A DNA stretch of 64,000 nt from NCBI RefSeq assembly GCF_037042905.1, contig NC_087253.1:15359501-15423500 (forward strand), written 5' to 3'. The DNA comes from Lytechinus pictus (lineage: Eukaryota > Echinodermata > Echinoidea > Temnopleuroida > Toxopneustidae). Within the stretch, counting starts at the first letter, position 1, and every line of letters starts with the position of its first letter. A model generated the notes under the pieces. That model worked only from the letters and a program-made list of their open reading frames with translations, ran no database searches and was not told the origin of the DNA. Shown here one piece after another: positions 1 to 11,200 of the stretch. The position numbers and the translations under genes are program-made.

Positions 1-260
1 AGCAAGATATATAGGCTCGTAACATATTTTGAAAACCAGTACGATACCAAGTTAATAGCTCGTTTATCATGTTTTCGTTGGGATTGTCTCAGTGTTATTA
101 TGGTTGGGTATTTTTTTTCTCCTAATCGTATAGCCCCTCATCAGCCAATCTTCTATAAAGTATAAGGATACTTAAGAACAATTATTTGAGCTTCTGTAAA
201 TATAATAAGATATGTGATGTAATAATCAATCAACTAATCAATCGATCCATCCATCGATCG
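1..260. other. Unassigned AT-rich stretch
   Basis: No coding frame, inverted repeat or RNA gene was recognised here. A short CAAT/ATCGATC-rich run leads into the ACCA microsatellite. Confidence 0.5.
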
Positions 261-482
261 ACCAACCAACCAACCAACCAACCAACCAACCAACCAACCA
301 ACCAACCAACCAACCAACCAACCAACCAACCAACCAACCAACCAACCAACCAACCAACCAACCAACCAACCAACCAACCAACCAACCAACCAACCAACCA
401 ACCAACCAACCAACCAACCAACCAACCAACCAACCAACCAACCAACCAACCAACCAACCAACCAACCAACCAACCAACCAAT
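261..482. repeat. (ACCA)n microsatellite, about 55 copies
   Basis: An almost uninterrupted tetranucleotide array of about 222 bp. Its repeat frames give artificial PTNQ or GWLV open frames on the two strands; these are not genes. The near-perfect state suggests recent expansion and probable length polymorphism. Confidence 0.97.
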
Positions 483-580
483 CATTTTGCGCAGGGCGTC
501 CAAATGAGGTGATGGACACATTAATGAAAGCCGCATTCTGAGCTGAGTTACAATCAAATGCATTTTTGCTCCTTTAGGCC

Positions 581-1170
581 TAACGCTTGATCCCGGGGGG
601 GGGGGGGGGGGTGGGGCACTCGACCAAAAAAGTAGTGGGTATGTGCCGCGGGCGAGACAAAAAACGGGGGCCTAATTGGAGCGGGCTTATTGTAAAAAGG
701 AGGGTCCTCGGAACGGGTTCGGAACGACAAATGTTTGTGAAAACGGGGGTCCTTGGAACGGGTCGCCTGCGTGTGATTGCGTATTCATCCCCATGGAACG
801 GGCGTATGTGCATGCAGCTAGCCCGGCGACACGGGCGCCGGACGGTGCGCTATATAGCGCAGATGCGATGGTCGGACAGCGCTCTGCGGCCGCTTTTCAC
901 CAAAATTGCGGCTCATTGTAGCAGATCAATACGGCTGGAACGTCGTAACGGAAAATATGCAAAGCTTTGGAGCGGATTTCTTTCTTCTTTTTTCTCGATA
1001 AGAAGAAAATGCTATGCTTTGGAGAGGCTTTCTTTGTTCTTTTTCTCAATTATAAAACAAAAATGCTATGCCTTGCATGGAACGGAAATTTGAGTGTAAA
1101 AATGGGGGTCCCCTCCGCGGCACATACCCACTATGCATTATATACTGAGTGCCCCCCCGCGCTTGATTTA
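581..1170. mobile_element. Foldback/MITE-like element with G-run in its terminal inverted repeat
   Basis: The left end (ACGCTTGATCCC, a G-run, GGCACTCGA, then GTGGGTATGTGCCGCGG) is mirrored on the opposite strand at the right end (CCGCGGCACATACCCAC, GAGTGCCCCCCC, GCGCTTGAT). The arms are roughly 50-80 bp. The interior is GC-rich with repeated GGAACGGG-type words and no convincing protein frame. No transposase was seen, so it would be non-autonomous. Confidence 0.7.
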
Positions 1171-1248
1171 TGCAGACTGGATTCCAAACTGGATTGGAGT
1201 CTCAATTTGTCTCTGCAAAAACTGGTCAATGTGGAATAGCTTGTCTCC

Positions 1249-1251
<3 letters not shown>

Positions 1252-1294
<43 letters not shown>

Positions 1295-1382
1295 ATTTTA
1301 TATATGATCAACTTTTCTCTCTACGGTTGTTTTATTCACCTTGAATTTTGCTTTATAATACCACAACCGACGCAGGACCTTC

Positions 1383-1431
<49 letters not shown>

Positions 1432-1432
1432 A
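1252..1432. repeat. (CA)n and (TA)n microsatellites
   Basis: A (CA)n run at about 1252-1286 and a (TA)n run at about 1387-1430, separated by unique AT-rich sequence. Confidence 0.9.
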
Positions 1433-2126
1433 ATTGGACTTCGACAAAAGCAGTTCACTCATTGGGCATTCTAGATTTCCTGTGGCCGTGGAGGTATTCA
1501 GTATTCAGACAAAGGGATAGAAAGCCGTGATTATATGATGTGAATGCACACACACATAAAAAAAAAGTTTCCATTTTGAATATCTGTGGATATTTTTGAG
1601 GCCATTTTGTAAAATGACGAAATGGCATATTAATGCAGGTTCATTCCTTTCATTTGGCACAACGCTTTAAACATATATTTTGAGGGCATGCTCAGGCATG
1701 AATAAATATTTGTCTTTCTGTTGTCACCAGATTAAACAAACTTTAGAACAGTTGCTTAATAGATCTGTGTCTGCGGGTATTGACGGTGTACTTGCAGCAT
1801 TTGGTTTCAATCCATGCAAGGAGAATCGAGAAAGCTGAGTTTGTAGTCAATAAAGTTTATGGAAATGAAGTGAACTCTGCCTCCCATAATACTTTCCGCA
1901 CTCTTCACCGATGAGAGCACGCGACCGCGGGAGCAGAGTTTGTGCATTTGCAGGGACGCGTTAGGAAGGATATAGGAAACTCAAGCGTAAGAACACAAAA
2001 GCATCCAGCGGATTGTGGATGGGAAAGACTCCTTTTACACCTTTTAATTACTTTACTTTCTTGAACATGGTGCATAATTAGATTGCTTTCGGTTTTTTTT
2101 CCATCAGAACAGATAACATTGCAATC
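1433..2126 (+). other. Upstream region of the P450 gene
   Basis: About 0.7 kb of sequence before the P450 start codon. No clear TATA box or other promoter element could be supported, and no repeat family was recognised. The 5' UTR and promoter probably lie here, by position only. Confidence 0.35.
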
Positions 2127-2293
2127 ATGGAGTTGAAATGGCATGAACTGGTTACGGCTCAATATGTATTGGTGACGGCTCTGGTCGCACTCGTGGCTGC
2201 GTGGTTGGTCAAACATCTGATGACGTCACCAAAGAATCTACCGCCAGGTCCGTCTGGGCTTCCTCTACTTGGGGTCTTCACGAAATTTATCGG
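2127..2293 (+). CDS. P450 exon 1 (membrane anchor and proline hinge)
   Basis: The ATG at 2127 opens MELKWHELV, then a hydrophobic helix and PPGPSGLPLLG. The donor is GG|GTAAAT, leaving phase 2. This is the only start giving an anchor plus hinge of standard spacing. Confidence 0.92.
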
Positions 2294-5200
2294 GTAAATA
2301 CACAATTTATATCAGTTGGTCTCCTTCTCAGAGTGAGGGGGGGGGGGGGGGCACAGCCGGCCCATGCCCCCTCCTTTGAGGGGCACAATCAAAACTTGTA
2401 ATGTAAATATGCCTTAATAACAGTATGGTGCATGTGCCCCCCTTTGAAAGCGAAACCTCTGAAACCTTTTTGAAACCTTGAAACGTTCTTTTGCTTGTCA
2501 AATTTTCCTCGCGAAAATGTGCCCCCTATTGGAAAATCAGGGATCCACCCCTGGATCGACCTACCATATTGGCTAATTTGGTTTACTGTAAACTTGCTCA
2601 AATTACCGTTTGGTCTGCACTAGAGTTGATCAGGTTGATCAGGTCTAATACGATAGAGCTGGATAAATTATTTTTATGTGATAACACACACACACCCACA
2701 CACCCTCACACACACCACACACATGTACTTTCATTAAAGCTACGCCTATAAGTGTTCGGTTTCCCCATTTGTTTCAAAACATATTTAAATAAAAAGAGTT
2801 GCCAAAGCATGTGCATATAAATGTATATCATTATATGCAATGTAGGCAAATACAGGAATTAGTTGTACACTATACAATTATGACACTTAATTAATGGATG
2901 AACTGCACTGGAAGTCAGAAACTCGTAACCTGGTTATCATGAAACCTTATTAATTGTAAATCAAGAAAAGCATAACCCTTTTTTTCATCTAGTCGCAAAT
3001 ATTGTGATCAGTCAGGCAGGGATCATTAAAATTCATTAATCAGACCTCTTGTGTTCAATGACCATCACATGCACTTCATATTTTTCCCCGAGAGATGTGA
3101 TGATACACTTTCAAATGACATTTGTATTCCAATCGGTATTACGAATTTTGAATATTATTTCAAAACGAATGCATATCTGTCTTACAAAGAGTTACGATTG
3201 ATCCGATCAATTGCAATTATGGAAAGCCGGCAATGTCAACATCTAAAATACATGTTTGTTCAAAATATTTTCTAGAAATGACGTATATTCATACATTGTT
3301 TGACAATTCAGTATGCTTCTCTTTCTTTTCAAAGGACATTGAGCAAAATTTCTAAAGAAAAACAAATATGACTGACATTCATGGATATCCATATACTTGA
3401 GATTGATCGGATCAATCGTAACTCTTGTAAGACTGGGCCCTGTTTGCTTTCGCCTTACGTACAGGGCAGGGGCCGCGGAACCGGGGGGCTGGGGGGGGGG
3501 GGGGGGGCTTCAGCCCCCCACTTTTTTCCAAAACCGTGTACAAAAATGTAAAAAATGACCATATGATTGTGATTTTTAGCATGGTCAGCCCCCCACTTTT
3601 GGCTCAGCCCCCCCCCCACTTTGAAAACCGTTCCGCGGCCCCCTGAGGGGTATACTTATTGTATTATTGATTTGTACATTTTACATGATAATGGATGAAA
3701 TGTCAATCGGAAGAAAATAGATACTGAACTGAATTGAATAGATTCAGTTTTCGTATTACATTTCATGTCAAAATGAATGAAACATAAAGGATATCACAAT
3801 GGTTGAGATCGATTGAATCCGTCACAACTCTCTGTGAAACAGGGCCCGGCTTAAAGTTTCTCTCTCTCTCTCTGTGTAGCATGTCCGGCGATCCTCTGCC
3901 CCTGCTATCGGAGTGGGCCGACAGGTATGGTGAGATCACGTCCTTCTACTTTGGCCCGCAGTTGGTGGTGAGTCTGAACTCTTATGGAGCCGTAGCAGAG
4001 GCTTTCCGCCATCCCAATCTCCAGGGAAGACCACGGAGTCGGATGCTTGAAGAAATAAGTGGATTCGGCCCTAATGGTAAGAACGTGAAAAAAAATCATC
4101 TTGAGAGTAGGCCTGCTATGAAAATATAGAAGAGGGGACCCGTCTGCTGTGCAACCCCTTCACTCGAGTCTCGGGGGGGGGGGGGGGGCACTTCGATTGA
4201 CGAGTGGATACCATGCGCTACCATGGGGTCTCGAAAAGCACCCTAAACACGTATTTTCCATATTCTGGAAATGCACCCCTTAACAAGTATTGACGTGTGA
4301 AACCCTACCCTTAACAAGTATTGGAAACCAAACGATACTCTTGCCAAGTATTCCCCGAATTGACACCCTAAACAAGTACAGCGATATTTTATTGTTATCG
4401 GACGTCGGTCGTCGGCTCTACCTTTCAGATTCAGATTTTATTTCCAACAGAAATGATATAAAATTATTTAAACGTGCCCCATCTTGAAAAAGACACCCTT
4501 TTTACGTGTTTTTTTTTGGTCGCGCATGGTATCCACTCGTCAATGTAAGTGCCCCCCCCCCCCGGGACTCGAGTTCAGGGTCATTGCAGCCTACTCATGC
4601 CTTGTGTACTGGAGCCCCGAAACAAACAGCAAATGTTTTATGTGCTAGTATTTGCGTGAGACACACTTGTTGATCAAAGTTTAAATCAGGGTCTGTGCCT
4701 GCAGACTAAGAGGGAACCACCCAGGGGTGGAGCCAATGTATTTAGATAGGGGAGGGGGGGGGGGGTTAATTAAGGTGAGGTAATTTTATTACAGTCACTT
4801 GATACTTTTATTTTCTTCTTTCTTCCCAATTTTAAATTCTTGAAAATCATATGTTCGTCCCTGGCCTCCGTGATGGCTCTGACCCTAGATTTACCCCTTC
4901 CTGAAGGAGAGAAATACTGTATTCTCACAGTGTGTTCACAGTATGAAGCACAGTTTGTGACACAGTGTATCCTCTCGTGTGCTCTCAGTGTGAAACAGTA
5001 TGTCTTATCGTGTGTCAGCAAGTGTACTCACATTGTGAAACACATTATGTATTACCGTGTGTCAGTGTGTTTACAGTGAGAAATATAGTATGTGTCACAG
5101 TGTATCCTTTTGTGTGTTCACAGTGTGAAAAACAGTATGTCTGGTGTGTTCACCGTGTGAAATACAGTATGTCTTACCGTATGTCAGTGTGTTCAGTGTA

Positions 5201-8200
5201 AAACAGTGCTTTCACACGGTGAAACACAGTATGTCTCTCTAACAAAGCGTTCACACTGTGAAACACAGTATGTCTCCCCAACATTACGTTCATACTGTGA
5301 AACACAGTCTGTCTCACATTGCATTCACACTGGCACACAGTATGTCTCTCTAACAATGTGTTCACACTGAAACACTGTATGTCTTTCTCACATTGCGCCC
5401 ACACTGTGATATACAATATATCTTTCTCTCAGTGTGTTCACATTGTAAAACACAGTATGTCTCTCACAGTGCGTTCACATTGTGTCTCTCTCATATTGCA
5501 TTCATACTCTGTAACATAGTATGTCTCTCTAATAAGGCGTTCACTTTGTGAAACACAGTATGTCTCTATAACAATGCGTTCACACTGTGAAAACAGTATT
5601 TATCTCTCACATTGCATTCACACTGTGAAATACCGTATGTCTGTCTCTCTCATTGTCCTGCAGTGTGTCCTGCGGTGTGTTCACAGTGTACAACACAAAA
5701 TGTTTCACAGTGTGTTCTGCAGTGTGTTCACAGTATAAAACAGTATGCGTCAAAGTGAATCCAGTGTGATCACCGTGTTAAACACAGTATGCCTCTCTCC
5801 AAGTGCGTTCATATTGTGAAACACAGTATGCCATGCAGTGTGTCCAGTACTTGCGTTGTGTTCTTGGTGTGCCCCACAGTATGTCTCACAAAGTATTCCA
5901 CAGTATGTCTCACAAAGTATTCCACAGTATGTCTCACAGTATGTTCACAGTGTGCCTCATAGTATTCCACAATGTGTCTCACAGTATATGTTCACAGTAT
6001 ATTCAGAGTGTGTCCACAGTGTATTCTCATATGTGGAACAAAATGTAAAATCACCTCCCTACTGTTAAATTCAAGCATTTTAACCCTGAAACACATTTCG
6101 CATTGTCCACTATGTGAACAAACTGTGACTACTCCCTTTCGAGGTGTCCACAGTGTGACGTAAATTATGATAGCATATGCACTCTGTCCATGCAGGGCAT
6201 GCAAATTAAATTCAGTTTATAATTTTCTGATCAAGAAAATGATTTAGACGGGTATTTTTTTAATTCTCTGTAAGGAATAATGGCAAATGATATCATGAGG
6301 TGTTTTGATTCCTCGACAATACGTTCACGCTTTTTTTTATTTGGTCCTTCAGCGGGTCTTCTGATTGGTGTCGGTGATATATGGAAGGAACAGCGCAAAT
6401 TCACATTCTCCGTCTTCCGGAGCCTCGGCGTTGGCAAGAGGAGCTACGAAGACACAGTCGCAGCGGAGATGACCCAGCTAGCAAGGGCCATTGAGGAGAA
6501 GGAAGGGTCCCCGTTCGACCCCAGTGACCTCCTATCCCGAGCAGTTTCCAACGTCATTTGTACAATCATTTTCGGGACGCAGTATAAGTACGATGATGCA
6601 GAATTCAAAGAGGTAAGTTTAATGATCGAATGCGATATTTTTCGGAGGGGGCGACGGGGGAAAATGAAGTTTTCACTTGTGTTTGTAAACTTGAGAGTAA
6701 TTTTACCAGCACTAATTATCGACGGCTAGTATTCCTCGATTGAAGAAAAATGTGTCATTGGATGCCATTTTTTTGTTTCGATTGCGTGGTATCCTTTAAC
6801 GTTTATTCACCCAGTGGGAACTGCACTTGTAAGGTCTGTTGGATTTATCTATAGAGTTCTCTATTTCATTTTAATTTCCATTTTTTAATTTTTAATGATA
6901 CCATTTATTTTGTGTTATACACTTTCTAAAATCGAGAACTGCATAAACGCAAGTTGAATCTAATTTTCATTATTAGAAGTACTTACTGCGTTTTTATTAA
7001 TAGCCCCAAACCACTTACAATGAATTACATTTAATTGTGTGCAATCATGTGTTCTTAAAACTACCGACTTCAAAAGAGATTGAGTTTTACTGATTTCCTG
7101 AATTTAATTTCTTATATTTCATATTTAGCTGCTTCATATTCTAAACACCAACATGAGACTCGGTGGGAGCGGCGGATGGATCTTCTTCCTTCCTATACCG
7201 GGTTTGTCCAAGATTCCCTTTGGAGCTATCAACACGATGATGGTGAATGCACGAAGGTTTTATGCCTTCATAGATGCTCATATATACGCTCACAGAAAGC
7301 ACGGAATTCCCGAGATTCCGCGAGATTTCATCGACCAGTATTTGATCAAGTTGGAGGAAATTGAGGTAAATGCACTCTGCGTTAAAAGCGTGTTTACATA
7401 ATAATAATAATAACGTTTTATTTACCCAGGGTAGCCACTTCAGTTAGAAAACTGCTCTACCAGTGGGCCCTGCTTAACATAATATGTTATCATTACCCTT
7501 CTCCAATCTAAATGCTGAGCGCCTAGCAAGAAGGCAGAAGGTTCCATTTTTATAAGTCTTTGGTATGACTCGGCCAGGGATCGAACCCACGACCTCCCGT
7601 TCATGAGGCGGACGCTCTACCACTGAGCCACCATGCCCGGTGAGCCACCATGAGCCACTGAGCCACCATGCCCGTAGTGGACTACGTACGTCAAAATGTG
7701 ATTTACATAGTTAAAGTGCTCCAGTTCCACAGTGTGAAGACAAGGTCACTCTGTGTGTGTGCTGTGGCTCTGTAAATAGTCAGTGTGTTTACATAGTGAA
7801 CTTTGTGTAGATGCGATACACACTGTTAAAATGCTCAAATTTAGCAATATCATGATGTTTTCACATTGGCCCGTATTCTGAAGTCGGGTTTAACTTAAAC
7901 TCAGGTTTAAAGTTGTGGTTTAAGTATGGACAGCCAATTGTTACATAATCACTAACAGTAGAGATATCATACTTCAGCTCATTCGGCTCTCAAATCATTC
8001 ATAATTGTGTAGGAAGTATAAATAGATGATTGTCTTCACCATCAATGAATCAGGAAAGAGCACAGTAAACATAAGAAACATACAACTTAATAAAAATTTT
8101 GATACTTTGGGCTTCCCATACTTAAACCACAACTTTAAACCTGAGTTTAAGTTAAACCCGACTTCAGAATATGGGCCATTGTGTTCCACACACTATATGA

Positions 8201-11200
8201 CACAATGTGCTTTTCAGCAGGGATGTTTTAGATAGTATCAGGAACAATATCTGGACGCTTTTAGATCTGATTCTGAATTTGAACACTTTTAACAGTATGA
8301 ATCACATGTGAACACTTTGTAAACATTCAAATTGTACATATATAAAGGTGTCCACAGTGTGAAATTTTCTTCTCACTGTTGTATATTATGAGCATTTCAA
8401 CCGTGTGAATCACATAATAAAATGGTTCCCTTTTTGAATACATTGAACCCTTGCTTTTTCAAGGTGACTACAGTATGAAATTATATTCAGCCTGTTATGT
8501 TGAATTTGAGCATTTTACCAGTGTGAATAACATCATCACATAGTCCGCTGTTTAAACACACTTATCTTTACGCTGTTGAATTTGAGTATCATATAAGTGT
8601 GAATCTTATCTTTGGATAGACCACTGTGTGAACACAGTGTGGACACACTGTGAAAAAACTGCGAACACAATGTGAATACACTGCAAACACACTGTGAATA
8701 CACACTGTAAATACACTGTGAACACACTGTGAATACACTGTGCGAACACAGTGTGTGATACACTGAATACACTGCGAACATGTTCGCACTGTAGATCCAC
8801 TGTGTGAACACACTGTGAACACACTATGAACACACTGTGAAAACAATGCGAACTTAATGTGAACATATTGTGAATATACTGTGAATACACTGTGAACACA
8901 CTGCGAACACACTGTGATACATTGTGCTTCACATTGTGCTTATTTGCAGCAAACGAGGATGTATAAATGAACCCCACAGACAATATCTGGTGGATGTTTC
9001 ATGAAGCTCTTCGTAAGTTAAGAGCGACATTAAGAACGACCGGTGATATTTTCTTATGCGCTAAGTAATCACCAATGAACATTTAATGGTGAATATCATT
9101 TACCAGAAGAAAGGATCACCAGGTATTCTTAAAGTCACTCTTAACTCACGAACAGCTTTATGAAATACCCACCTGGAAGTTCTTAGACCTTTGTGTGTAT
9201 TTCTTGTTTTGTTTTGTTTCCAACATTAATGTATGAAAGGCTCAAAGACAATCCTGCATAGATATGATCTTATAAAACTGTGGCATATTTAAGTTAACCC
9301 TTTTCCCTCTTTGTGCTGCATGTTGTTATAAAGTACATGTACAATTAATATTACGACATTGAAAACATGCATGGAATTTGCGCCTGTATTAATGTTGTAA
9401 TTTGGTGGTGCTTGTACTTTTGCACCCTATAATAGTGCACCCTATAGCATTCTGCACCAGTAAAGGTGCATAAATGTCGGATCTTTGTACCGTAGACATG
9501 TTAGAAAGAGCCTCATGTGCCCCGTAACACATAGGTTAGCAATTAATTTCAAATTGAAAAAAGAATTCTGATTGGATCCTAGTCAGCCTACTGAGCAAAA
9601 TGCGCGTGGAACGATGATCTTGATAGGTCATTTCATTTAGCGATCACTTTGTGTGTTTGAAGGTTGCGAAATTACCATTTTTTAACGTGTGAACCTAACG
9701 GTTTGATATCCTCCTAATTAGCCTTCATGTTTGGTCGATCGTGGCGGTTCCTCTTATATTTTCATAAATGTGGGAGAAGTTTATCATGATATAATTCGTC
9801 CATTCTTTGTTATGCGTTTAATTCACAGGGAACCGAGTCTTCGTTCAACCAAAAAAGCCTTAAATCCGTCATATCCGATCTCTTTTTCGCTGGAACTGAG
9901 ACGACCTTAACTACCCTCAAATGGTGCATTCTTTACATGATTGCCTATCCCGAGATACAGTCGCGTGTCCAGTCTGAAATCGATACCGTGATCGGAAGAG
10001 ATCGATTGCCCGGATTGAGCGATCGGAAGGATTTGCCGTACACGTGTGCCGTGCTTACGGAGGCAAGTAGGCCTACATTTTTATTTTATTTTTATTTTTT
10101 TTAGAAATGGGGAGGGAGAAAAAAGAACCCCGATGGTTTTTATTTTCATTTTGTGGTTGCATGTGAAAAAGTGAGGGTCTGTAAAGGGCTTGCATAAGCT
10201 GTGAGAGAAAGACACAAACTAATTTCGAAGAAGTAGGCCTATACACATCACTACCACCAACAATCACAATGGCAATCATGATGATATTGATAACAATGAA
10301 AAACACTACTTGCCAAATGTAGGCAGTTCATTATTAAGGTCCATTCGTTCAGCAGCCCAGAAAGCCTTATATGATTTAATAATTATGTTATCATAACTTC
10401 TCAATTCCAACACAGCAAACGGTTGGCAAGAATGTCACATGCCTCAATTTTAATTAAAAAATATAACCTCACCTGACCAAGGCAAGCATCCAACCCGGTA
10501 AATTGTTTATGAGATGGTTGCTCTATCGTACCACTGAGCCTCCATGGGGTGACGTATAAAACAAGACATGATTTTATTCATCCAAAAAGGAGAAGAGAGG
10601 CACAAAGTAGGCCTGTAGAGGATTGTGGATCTTTGTGTGAGTGGGGGTGATGGGGAGAGCGTTAGAAAATGTATGTGTGTGTGTGTGTGTGTGTGTGGGC
10701 GAAGGCATGTGTGGGGGTGGGTGTGTGTGATTGAGTGGGATGAAGGAGTAGCCTATTTGTATGTGTGAGCATGGTGGATGTGCGTGTGCGCGTGTGGGAT
10801 GACTTGCATGCGTGAATGTGGTTGTGTGAGTTTAATTGTAATGACCCACTTCTGGTAACACATTCTTACATTTTTACCCATCAACTGGGGACGTCCCGGC
10901 TCCATCCAGATAACAATGCCAGTCAGTGCAGTTCAATTCAATTTTAATTTAGTTAGCTGTGTCACGTATATCAGACATTCTTGGTCATTTTGGACCAGAA
11001 CCGGAGAGTAGCCTGAACAGACTCATCGATCATAACCGAACGCAAAGGTGACACAAGTCATGCTATAATTTCGTATAAAAAATGTTTAGAGATGAATGTA
11101 TATTCATTCTGAATATAATGTTAACGGAAATATTATCCGAATGATATCTTTTAGGTCCAACGAAAGGCAGCAGTGGTTTCTTTGGGTGTTCCCCACATGG

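Noticed and set aside
186-563. PTNQ- and GWLV-repeat open frames on both strands
   Set aside because: They are translations of the (ACCA)n microsatellite and have no unique sequence.
587-1093. 168-codon frame starting MIPGGGGGVGHS
   Set aside because: It lies inside the 581-1170 foldback element and begins in its G-run; no homology recognised.
4965-5982. Several VCSQCE/HSMSH-type repeat frames
   Set aside because: Same minisatellite type in P450 intron 2; frames change at every imperfect unit.
4925-6150. CRISPR-like array
   Set aside because: Units are degenerate, with no constant repeat and spacer lengths, in a eukaryotic intron.
8589-8983. Cysteine/valine-rich frames (HSVFTVCSQ-type) of up to 125 codons, - strand
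   Set aside because: Translation of the CAGTGTG minisatellite; no start context, no domain, intronic.
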